Made by a program: the position numbers and the translations under genes. From Phoebastria nigripes (Eukaryota; Chordata; Aves; Procellariiformes; Diomedeidae), in NCBI GenBank assembly GCA_035582835.1, contig JAYKAV010000944.1, positions 1,228,372-1,292,371 of the forward strand: a DNA stretch of 64,000 nucleotides. The letters are read 5' to 3'. Below the pieces are notes generated by a model that did no database searches, had not been told where the DNA came from, and was given only the letters and a program-made list of their open reading frames with translations. This document shows positions 1 to 9,900 of this stretch, in pieces; the first letter of the stretch is position 1; each line of letters starts with the position of its first letter.

Positions 1-2298
1 TTTCAGCAGAGCTCACTGGGAAGCTCTCCCACACCTGCAGGCTCCCTCCTCCCAGCTGTCAGGAGGAGGAACCCGGTTTGTGGGAAACCATATATTTCAG
101 ATAGGGTTTAGTGAAGAAGTGTGGATGGCAGCTCTTAGGAAGTGCTGTGTGCTCAGACATACTGACGGGTATTAAGTGGAAAACAACATATAAATCAGCT
201 TCAGCCCACTCTCCCGCTTTTGTAGCAAATTTTGTATAAATAGAATAATTTATCTGCTTCTTTATGGGAGGGTTTTGCTCTCCACCTCTTTCTTTTCCAG
301 TCGCCCCGGCTACATCCACACCAGTAAACGAAGCAGTGCCGGGACCAGGCTAAGACATAAAATTTAGCACAACCCCTGGCACACTTTTGGTCTGGGCAAA
401 CTGGCTCCTAGGCAGAGCTCAAGAGTTAGCACAGGGACTAATGCCCAGCAAGCCACCCACTGTGGATCCCTTTTGGGGAAGCCAGGAGACCTTAATATCC
501 TGTATATGGCTTGGCCATGCCAGCTGGCCTCACGGCTGCCTTGGATTTACCACCATGGATGTGGTCACTGCAATCACAGATGATTTTCAGCCACAAACAT
601 CCTTTACCTTGCGCTTGCTGCTCTTTCACTCCCCTTCCTAGGAAAACATCAGAGGGTAAAGCGGCTGGGTGTTTGGATAATAAGATCACCATCTATTTCA
701 GGAATGAAAACAAGCAAATAGAGAGTCCTAAAAAATACTAGTGCTCATCCAAGAGGCAAATGGTCATGGGACTGCAGCATATGGAGGGTGATTCTCTGCT
801 ATTCTGCAGCCAATTACTTCTTGGATTTCACAGGCGAAACCCTGCTGGTAGCAGCACACGTAGTGGAGGAGAGCTCGCTCGCTGAAAAGCCTAAAATTAT
901 GATAATTACCTCTGATCTGGGAGATGTGGTCTCACCGGTGAATCCAGACCAACTACGTGCAACCAGGGAGAGGAACCTCCGCTCCCCGGGGTCTGCCCCG
1001 TGCCCTGGGGTCCTTCAGGGAGATGCGGGAAGAGTGGCCAGAGATCCAGACAGTTCCTGATCCTGCTCTCCAGGTGGGAAAGGAAGACATGGGAAGAGCC
1101 CCTTCTCCTGCCGAGGCCAGGCAAGCCTCTTGGCCAACCTCTTCAAGACACGTTATGGGGCAGAGGGAAGCAGATGGCCGGGCGTTTAGGGGTCTGGCAG
1201 GAGGAATGTCTGGGCATTTGGCAAAGAGTCCTGATTTAGCTGCATTTCCTTCTGCTTGGACACTTTCTAGATGTGCATGCTACTCCTGCTTGATAGGGAT
1301 GCTGTTTCTTAGGTGACTTTATCAGAGCAAGTAAGAGCTTATGGTGCATGGCAGCTGGTGAGCCCTGATTCACCCCTTATCTGTTATTATGAACCAAAGG
1401 CATCCTCACAAATACCTGTGCAAGTTCTCTCCCTCGTGCAGGGAAGTCTGTACCCCCTTGCCATGAGGTTATATTAAAAATGTTGGTGTGCACAGCCCAG
1501 CCCGTGAGTTGGGTTATTTCTCCTCGAGTGGGGAGCGGCAGCTGTGGGTTTGGGAACGCAGGACAGAAGAATTTGTGCGGGACCAACAGAAAAAGTAGTC
1601 AGGCCGGTGGGGTTTTATTGCACAAGAGACATGTTGTACTCTTCATGATGTCCCGTACATCTTCCATTCTTCAGAAGATTGTCATAACGGTTCCTGACCG
1701 ATGTATCGTGCCAGGCAGTGTTGAAATACAGGAAGGGAAGAAGCCTGCTCCAAATGTTACTGATCCTTATTGTACAGGAGGAAAAATGAGTCCATAAGAG
1801 CAGGATGACTCTCACTGCAATATTCAGAGGTTCCTCTGGAAGAGATGAGATTTGAGCCAAATTTTTTTGAGTACAAGTCTTTCGGCTTTGCCACATAGCC
1901 GTTCATTTTCCCTAAAGCACATGGCAAAAAGACAGAAAAAGGCAGGCAGTGAAACCCATCTGAGTGCCAGTCACTCCTCCTCTTAGGCGCATTTCAAAAG
2001 CACCTCTTGCTCCTTTTTGTCAGCGTAATATCTGATATGCCCTCAATTTGGGGACTATATTTAATGCTTTTTATTTCTCTGAGCTGAGAGAGAGACGATC
2101 CACTTCCACGCATCGCCTGGGGATTGCAGAGTTGTCAGGACTAACGTGGGGGAAGCGCTGGGTTTATAGTTAGTCCCAGGGTGTGCAGCCACTGCCCAAA
2201 TTTTCCTTTTCCCTCCTTCACTGGGGTGACAGTGCTGTTTCCCTGCTGCCCACGGGGCTGAAGCCTTTGCTTTCCTTTGTGGCCGCTCTTCAGCTGAG
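1..2298. other. Intergenic DNA, nothing recognised
   Basis: Unique-looking DNA upstream of MTMR9. Only short open frames without family resemblance or splice context are present. In the conserved vertebrate order XKR6 lies on this side of MTMR9, but no XKR6-like coding sequence was recognised on either strand. Confidence 0.6.
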
Positions 2299-2460
2299 TA
2301 TGCCCCATCCCTGGAAACATTCAAGGTCAGGTTGGATGGGGCTCTGAGCAACCTGGTCGAGTTGAAGATGTCCCTGCTCATGGCAGGGGGGGGTTGGACT
2401 AGATGGCCTTTAAAGGTCTCTTCCAACCCAAACCATTCTGTGATTCTATGATTCTATTGA
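2299..2460 (+). repeat. CR1 LINE fragment, 3' end
   Basis: The stretch contains the conserved CR1 3' region: CCCTGGAAACATTCAAGG, then GGACTAGATGGCCTTTAAAGG, ending in TGATTCTATGATTCTAT, the octamer-type tail of chicken repeat 1. It is 5'-truncated, as most CR1 copies are. It matches the 3' part of the copy ending at 4640, in the same orientation. Confidence 0.93.
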
Positions 2461-4344
2461 GGATGCTCTTAATAAATATAACTCCCCACAGCACCTTCAG
2501 CGAGATGGAGGCCACCCCACCGAGAAAGCAGCTGTCCCTCGGTCCATGGGATCTGGTGGTGCTTCGTGAGGATGGGGGTTGCAGGGGCCACAGGGACAGA
2601 GGGGGTGGACATGTGAGACCCCAGGCAGTGTCTCTCAGGAGGTCCAGGATGGTTAATACCCATCAGTTGATTGCAAGGTGGAGGGAGATGTATGGAGACC
2701 CCAGGCTCCTCTCCTGAAGCTGAGGATATCCCCAAAGTACCGGCCCTCCCTATGCAATCGCAGAGGGAATCTCCAGCACCGCTGTGCATGGTGAAGGACA
2801 GTGAAGCAGCTTTTCGTCTTGAGCCAGGATAAACTGCACAGGTCAGCCGTGCTTTAACAGTCCTGCTCATGCCCCGAAGGTGGGAGATTGTGTTTAGCTC
2901 AGGATTCATACCAAAGGCTTCCCAGTCTGTACGGTAAAATGCAGAGAGGATTAGTCCTGTGCTGCTTCCAGGTCATCTCAGCACTGGACTGAAAGCAGCA
3001 GTGTAGACATGTTTTATTTTAAGTTACATGTGGGAGTCCCATGCCCTGGTAGCTCCAGACCTAGGAGAGACCCTGCTTCTCTTTTGGAGGGGTTGATGAT
3101 GTGGATNAGTGCAAACCGCTGTAAGGGAAGAATTAATCTTCCTTATTATGAACCTTTGCATATATCTATGAGAAGAAAATGTNGTTAATTAGACTTTCAA
3201 ATCATTCTCAGGTATTGAAATCACCTAAACTGCCAGCATTAATAAGACATGCAAGTAACAGCCTGGACAAACTCAGAATGAACTCACCACCAGAGGTGAG
3301 TATAAAAATTCAGGTCACCGTGTCTAAACACCTATGCAATCCTTCTCACGTGCAATTGCCTAGAACAGGCTGTCATCAAAAGCTGCCTGTTTGCATCTGC
3401 ACAGATAGTTCCAGGCTGTTTCCATCATCCAGGGACTGAACAACCTTGAACTTGCACCACCAAAGTAATCATGGGCAGGGTGGTATCAAACAGCTATTCA
3501 TCTCCTCCAAAGAGAGCCCTAGAAACGTCCGATGACCTGATTTTCATGCTTTGTTCTTCTTCAGAGATAAAGCAGATGGAGGCTAAGGAATAGGAGTTTC
3601 TCCAGGTGAGCGAGACTTGTGGTTCTGCATCAGAGCCCGCATCCACCTGCCCGGTCCAGTGTCCCCTTCTGGGGAGCGGCCGTGGCCAACGCAGCCGGCA
3701 GAGACCCTCTTCAGGAGATGTCTGGTATTTGCTGTCAGCGTGAAGAGTCCTTCATCTTCTTATCACTGCTTAGAAGTTCGCTTTTGCTTGGAAGCGCAGG
3801 GGTTTGTAGACAGCCCTTCTCAGTCTCACAAATACTCTCAGGGTAAATGCTGGATTTCAGCATTACCCACCTCAAATTTGGGTTTGAATTTTGCTACCTT
3901 ACTGGATTTGGTGAAACCCCCCCCTGCTAGTGAACCACCCCATGCCAGGACCTCTCCTCTGGACCTCAGGCTTAGTCTGGCCACATCACCGTTAAGGCTT
4001 TCTTGGCCTCCAAAACGGAGTTTGCTCGACCCCTGAGCATTGCCTGGGTCAGCGCTGGCTGGTGCAGACCACATCCCTGCCCGCACCTCTGCCGACAAAT
4101 TCAGTGTGGACATTTGAGTTTCAGCTGTGCCCGAGCTCTCTGATTTTCCTAACAGGAATGTGCTTTGCAATAAAAACCCAGGGAAAAGTACTCGAGCTTA
4201 TGCACACCTGATTCTCTGCATCCTCACCACCAGCTGTAGGACGTTGTCATGGGATGTACCACGCTATAAAGGAGCAGCTATGGTCCACAGCTGTCCCCTT
4301 GGACAAGGGAAAAGTTTTGGGATGATGCCCAGGATGATATTACA
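2461..4344. other. Intergenic DNA between two CR1 copies
   Basis: No gene, RNA or recognisable repeat was seen. Open frames near 3617-4036 lack family resemblance and splice context. Isolated Ns occur at about 3107 and 3183. Confidence 0.55.
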
Positions 4345-4640
4345 AACTTTTTAGCAGGGTCTGTTGCGACAGGACAAGGGGGAATGGTTTTAAACTAAAA
4401 GAGGGGAGATTCAGACTAGATAGAAGGAAGAAATTTGTTATGCTGAGGGTGGTGAAACCCTGGCACAGGTTGCCCAGAGAGGTGGTCGATGCCCCCTCCC
4501 TGGAAACATCCAAGGTCAGGTTGGACNGGGCTCTGAGCAACCTGATCTGGTTGAAGATGTCCCTGTCCATGGCAGGGGGGTTGGACTAGATGGCCTTTAA
4601 AGGTCCCTTCCCACCCAAACCATTCTGTGATTCTATGATT
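4345..4640 (+). repeat. CR1 LINE fragment, 3' end
   Basis: This copy begins at the CR1 motif around TTTTTAGCAGGGTCTGTTG. It runs through the ORF2 C-terminal and 3' UTR region (GGTTGCCCAGAGAGGTGG, CCCTGGAAACATCCAAGG) and ends in ATTCTGTGATTCTATGATT. It is longer than the upstream copy at 2299-2460 and shares its last 160 or so bases. One N lies inside it. Confidence 0.94.
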
Positions 4641-5671
4641 ACTGGGGGGGGTCTGTCCTGTCCGAAGAGCGCAGGCGTAAGGAAAGCTCAGATTGCAGCA
4701 GAGGTTGGGACTCATGTTTGGAATTAAAAATGGATATAACCCAAAACGGGGGGTTGCATTGGCATGTTTGCTTCTGCCCTCTCCTCCGTGNAGGCAGCAG
4801 AGCCTGGAAATCAGGAGCCCTAATTATCACAGAGGTGCAGCCAAAGCACTGGGGAACCGGAGAGCGGGAATAATAAAGCAGCAGGTGAAAGACACCGAGT
4901 CAGCTGCCTGGGGGCTGTTGAAGGGCCGGAGGGGGCTGCGAAAGCTCCTTCCCAGGCTGGGTAACAGGGATGTGCAGGCTTGGAAACGTCCAAAACTGAC
5001 ACATAACGGCCCATAATGTAACCGAGCATTGATGCTGCTAGAGATGGGGATTTGAGCAGGTGGGGAGAAGGGGTTGAAGGGGTTCCTGAGAGGTGTGTGG
5101 GGAAGATGTTGACCTAAAGACTGGACCTTATGCAACGTAGAGGGAGCTGCTCCAGTGGAGAGAAAGAGAAGTCGTAACTTGGATCCTTGGCGTGCTGCTC
5201 GGGAGCTGCCCCCCTTCACCCGCTGTGCTCCCCAGAACCAAAACACACGGGGTGATGACCCAGCGTGGAGGAGGTCCCTGCCGAGCGGGGAGCGGGCAGC
5301 TNGAGGGGGACGGTGCTGCCTGCCGGTACCTCTGCCGTGGCCGGGTGGTTTTGGAGAAGAGCCGCCTGAGCGTCTGAGGGGTATTTCAGAAAATGCAAGT
5401 GTGGGGTGGTAGGTCTGAATTTTTGGCCTTTTCTGTGAGGAAGAGCGAAGCGGCGCTGGGCTGAGGTCAGCAGGGACCCCTGCAAAGCCAGTGTTTTATT
5501 CCAGGCAGGTTCTGCACCCAAACCCCGGCTGCTGATTGCCTTCCTGGGCAGCAACCCCTACCAACCTGCTTCAGCAAGGAAAACACCTTAGCTCTGACCC
5601 CCTCCTGCTCCCTGCCCGCCCCAGGGCTCTGCCCCCCGGCCCGGGGCTCTGAGCTCCCCCCCGCCCCCCTG
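4641..5671. other. Intergenic DNA with rising GC toward the MTMR9 promoter
   Basis: No coding exon was recognised. GC and CpG content rise visibly from about 5150 toward the gap, as expected on the shoulder of a CpG-island promoter. Confidence 0.5.
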
Positions 5672-5946
5672 NNNNNNNNNNNNNNNNNNNNNNNNNNNNN
5701 NNNNNNNNNNNNNNNNNNNNNNNNNNNNNNNNNNNNNNNNNNNNNNNNNNNNNNNNNNNNNNNNNNNNNNNNNNNNNNNNNNNNNNNNNNNNNNNNNNNN
5801 NNNNNNNNNNNNNNNNNNNNNNNNNNNNNNNNNNNNNNNNNNNNNNNNNNNNNNNNNNNNNNNNNNNNNNNNNNNNNNNNNNNNNNNNNNNNNNNNNNNN
5901 NNNNNNNNNNNNNNNNNNNNNNNNNNNNNNNNNNNNNNNNNNNNNN
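5672..5946. other. Assembly gap (275 Ns)
   Basis: This is an unbroken run of N flanked on the left by C/G-rich sequence. It lies inside the probable CpG island of MTMR9, so part of the promoter or an upstream noncoding exon may be missing. Confidence 0.99.
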
Positions 5947-6111
5947 GTCCCTATTGGCTTCCCTCCGGCAATGCCACGCCCCTTTCGGCCCAGCCCCCTC
6001 CTCCCACCCCACCCACTTCCCTTAAATTTCCCGTGAGGCGGCGGAACGGTTGTCGTGGGGCCGTGGGGTGCGCCGGGCCTCTTGCAGCAACACCGTTTCC
6101 GGTAAGGGCAG

Positions 6112-6128
6112 GCGTGGGCGGGGATTGG
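6112..6128 (+). promoter_or_regulatory. MTMR9: EGR1/Sp1 site overlapping a CCAAT box
   Basis: GCGTGGGCG at 6112-6120 is the EGR1 consensus nonamer. It overlaps a GC box (GGGCGGGG, 6116-6123), which is followed directly by ATTGG (6124-6128), an inverted CCAAT box for NF-Y. Confidence 0.6.
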
Positions 6129-6137
6129 GCCTGGCGG

Positions 6138-6147
6138 GTCACGTGAG
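6138..6147 (+). promoter_or_regulatory. MTMR9: CACGTG E-box, CLEAR-like
   Basis: GTCACGTGAG matches the CLEAR/USF consensus GTCACGTGAC at nine of ten positions. USF1/2 or TFEB/TFE3 are the likely binders. The role in MTMR9 control is inferred from position only. Confidence 0.5.
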
Positions 6148-6175
6148 GGCCCAACATCCGGGGACGGGCCCGTGA

Positions 6176-6183
6176 ACTTCCGG
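6176..6183 (-). promoter_or_regulatory. MTMR9: ETS-family binding site
   Basis: ACTTCCGG, read on the minus strand as CCGGAAGT, is the high-affinity ETS/GABPA octamer. It is typical of TATA-less housekeeping promoters. Confidence 0.5.
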
Positions 6184-6763
6184 CCGGTACCGCTCCGCCG
6201 GGTGCCTCTGGGAGCGGCGGGGCCCGGGGGTCCTGGGGCGGCTCGGCGCGGCCGCTGCCTCCGCCGCCCGGGGCTCCCCTCCCCGGCTCATCCGGTGCCC
6301 CTCCGCCCCGCCCTGCCCCTCCCTTTGTCAAGCACTGAGGGTCTCCCCGCGCCGGCTCCCCTCTGTCAGCCGCCGAGCCGCCCCCGGCACCCCCTCGGTC
6401 AGGCACCGGGCAGCTGGGAGCGGGGGCCCTGGGAGGGTATCGGCCTTCTCAGGGCGGGGGTTGTGGTATCCCCCCCACCCCCGCTCCTCCCTGCCTTCTC
6501 CCCGCATCATCCTTCCACCTTCCCCCCGCCGGGATCGGGCTGGCTTTCTCCTGCGTGCCGGGAGAGGGGATCACCCCCGGGGGTATGCCCCTGCCTGCCT
6601 TCAGGGGCATCGCACAGGGCTGCCCGCCGGTTGTAGACCATCCCCAGGCTGTCCCGGCTTCTCCATCCCGTCCCGGTTGGTGTTGCTGAGGCTGCCTCTT
6701 GATTCCCCAGCAAGTTTTTGTGGTAAAGGCCTCCCCAGGCCCCTTCCCTTTGCTATAGCAAGC

Positions 6764-6948
6764 ATGGAGTTTGCGGAGCTGATCAAGACCCCTCGAGCGG
6801 ACAATGTTATCCTGCACCGCCCTTTCTACCTGGCCGTGGAGGGAACCCTGTGTTTGACTGGCCATCATCTCATTTTTTCTTCACGGCGTCAAGATAATGC
6901 TGAGGAGCTGTGGCTGCTGCACTCCAACATTGATTCTATCGAAAAAAG
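6764..6948 (+). CDS. MTMR9: MTMR9 coding exon 1
   Basis: Encodes residues 1-61 and two bases of codon 62, the first half of the PH-GRAM domain (MEFAELIKTP through NIDSIEK). Donor AAAAAAG|GTATGC. The reading frame stays open upstream to 6461, but that stretch looks like UTR or intron sequence. Confidence 0.97.
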
Positions 6949-9900
6949 GTATGCCTCCTAATTTCCCTGCCTACCCAGACCTAATTGTTTGTGTCTCATG
7001 GGTTGTCAAGACTGGCTCGCACCTCAGCTGTCTCAAATCCAGGTCTGGAGAGGAGAAAGGACAGTCAGGGCATGGGGCAGAATATTGGCACGGGCAGGTT
7101 GGTTCTTGTTCTGTTTGGATATTGATATTTGACTGTTGCATCTTAAGATTATTTTATTTTGTCGCATATAGAGTTGGAATTTTTATCCTTAAGCACCTTT
7201 GTCGACAGTACTTCGTGTTAATTGTTCAGTGGATTTCATCAGTAGCTCTTGACACGCTTTATAAAGGATGCATCTCTACCACCATTCGACGGCGATGGAA
7301 GCTGAGGCACTGATGAAGTGATTTACCTTGGGTCACCCAGCAAAACTGATGGCAGGACTGGACTCCGGACTTTCTCAGCCCCAGATCAGTCTCCTACTGC
7401 TCGACACTGTCATCCCCTTACTCCTCCAACTGCTTACGGAAATCAGTAACACTTTTAACAGCATTCTCCTTGTGGGAACGACGTGGTGAAGCNGAGTTGT
7501 AGCTGCAGCACTTTGTTTTATTCTTGCCCGTCCCCTGTTGTTGCAGGGGCTTCAGACGTTAATCTTCTTGCCATCACTTCTGTCTGCTTTACGTGTACTA
7601 CTGCCCCATCACGCTTTCCTCGTTGAGTGGCAGCCCCATCTCGCCTGGTCATTGTCTTCTGCTTCCTCACCTTGGTCCTATTTTCAGTTGCTCATAATAT
7701 TTTAATTTTTTGTTAATTACAAAGTCAATCCCCTGTTTTCCTTTCCTTTTAAGGAAATCTGGAAGAACAGATTTCCTTTCTGCCAGCAAGACTGGTAAAA
7801 TCAAGCAGCAGCAATTAAAAATGTCAGGTTGCCTCAAAATGTGAGATTGGGTGAAGTACTGGATGCTGATTTTGTTCCTGTGTTCGTGATTTCTCTAAGC
7901 GTTTCTGAGAAATGCTGCTTCTTGGCCTGAGGGTGGAGAGGAACAGAGTGGTAGAAACCTCAGGAAATCTGTTCCCATCTAGTACTGCTCAGTCATCAGG
8001 GTGGTTTGGCCTCACCCTCCTTACTGCTTGTACTAAACCAGCCGTAGCTCCATTTTGAAAATTATTATAGACAAGCTTTTCTTTCTTTTTTTCTATTTAA
8101 TGGGCTTGGTTGCAGTTACAATGTAAGTTAATACCAAATGAGCAAGGAACATCTTATGTTATGGTGGGGGAGTAGTGCGTTGCTAGCTCAGTTCATGATT
8201 TATAACGGAGTTAGCTACGTCTGCAGATACTCGCAGCCAATATTGCCAGCCCTAGTTTCTAGAAGGTCTCTGGAGTAGACCTCTCACTCCCTGGGAGTAG
8301 CTTTGTGTGACTGTAACTGCAATGAAATTTTGCCATATAAAAGGACAAGAGTATATCCTCAGTGCTGGAGAGAATGGAGTAACGAGACTCTTAAACCAAG
8401 AAAGGTTGTAGAAAGGTCCAGTGCGTCACTACTTCAGGTCATTAGTGCTCAACAACTGTGACATTGTGCCAGGTTCATAAAATCCCTTCTCCCGCTTTCA
8501 TGATATGAGTGTCTTTTGTACAAAACAGTGTTTTCCCTAATTATCAGATGGTCATCAAACTGCTTTTTAATTATTTTTGTAGATTTTTAAGCAACTTACA
8601 TATGACCTGTAGGGTTTGTTGAGAAGTGGAACAGTCTCTAGTGATCTCCTATGGTCTTTTTGCTTCAAGAAACATGGAAAGGAAACACAGCCCTGGTGAT
8701 GCGTTGTAGCTGCGCTGTGTTACTANGCTGGGGATATGTGAAGTAGCACTGCAACGAGGGCAAATGATGCACAGACGGGCTCTGCTGGAGTTGCAGAACT
8801 CTTCTGTAAAAACGCCTGTAGTTCTTCCTTCAGCGCTACCCAAATTGTAATTGGTTCTGCGTGTTAACCTTTGTCTGTGCAGAAGAAATAGATAATGACC
8901 TTTCAGCTGTAATAATAATTCCAAAATAAATTACCAGCACCTTTTGTAGCACAGGTGAAGCACCCCAAAGCTTAGCAACAGGTCTCTTGGTGCGTGTACA
9001 GCTCTGCCCTTGTGCTCGCGTGGTCTGACTGAGGGTTAGGCCACGAGGGACTGAAACTTGGTCCTTCNGGTCCTGCCTGCTTCTGCTTCTTGCATTGCCC
9101 TTGGCTGCTGCAAGCANTCCTGTGGTGTATGAGGAGACTCGGCTGCTTTTCCTTAGTTCACTGCTTTGTGAACTAAAATCTACAGCATTTCTGTGAACGC
9201 TAGTGGCTGGTTAACATAAAGAAAACACTTGGTTCCTGTTCAGGCATCATCCTTCTTTCAGGTATGTAAGGAAGACTGGAGAGGGCGTCTGTGAGCTGTG
9301 TTTGTTTTGTAANGTAGAGCTTTTTCTGGGTTGACTCGCATTATAACCAGGGGTGGTAAGACCTTAACTTCTCTGAGGTCTGCAGAGCAAATAGCTCTGT
9401 GGCACTGCAGGTATCAGAAACCAACCTTTTTTGTTAAAGGCAAGGGAGTGTAATGTAGCCAGACTGAAATGTTATTTTTAAAATAAAGTTAAATGTTTTT
9501 AGCAATCCTCAAAGTTTCAATGTATTACTTCAATGAAACTGGAAACTTCCAGCTGAAGCTTCCTGTACTATCAGAAAATACCTGAACACACCTTTTTTCT
9601 TTCATCTTTTAAAGAAAAGCTGGGAGGAAAACCTTCTCTTTATCTCATAATACTTATACTTCCACTCACTGCCATATCACAAGGATGGAATTAAAAAAAA
9701 AAAAAAGCAGACCACAACTTGCAAATACCAAATAAAGAGGTGGTTTTGGTTATTTTTTTGAAAGATGATATTGCAGACAAATTACTACTAATGGAATTTT
9801 GTCTTGTAGGCATATGCTGTGGGAAGAGCTATAATACCTCATCATACCTTAGAAGNTCCTGTTCTTAAGAGACTCTTTCTTCATGTCTTGCTGTAGGTTT

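Larger units (their letters stand above)
5947..6763 (+). promoter_or_regulatory. MTMR9: CpG-rich MTMR9 promoter and 5' UTR region
   Basis: CpG-dense DNA without a TATA box runs from the gap to the MTMR9 start codon. It contains two inverted CCAAT boxes (ATTGG at 5953 and 6124), an EGR1/Sp1 cluster, a CACGTG E-box and a perfect ETS octamer. Splice-like signals suggest a noncoding first exon ending at 6101 (TTCCG|GTAAGG), with acceptors at 6710 (TTGATTCCCCAG) or 6758 (CCCTTTGCTATAG) just before the coding exon. The transcription start and the splicing are inferred. Confidence 0.7.

Noticed and set aside
3617..4036. 139-codon open frame upstream of MTMR9, considered as an XKR6 exon
   Set aside because: No XK-related transmembrane sequence. 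XKR6 would be expected on the minus strand with a GC-rich first exon, which was not found.
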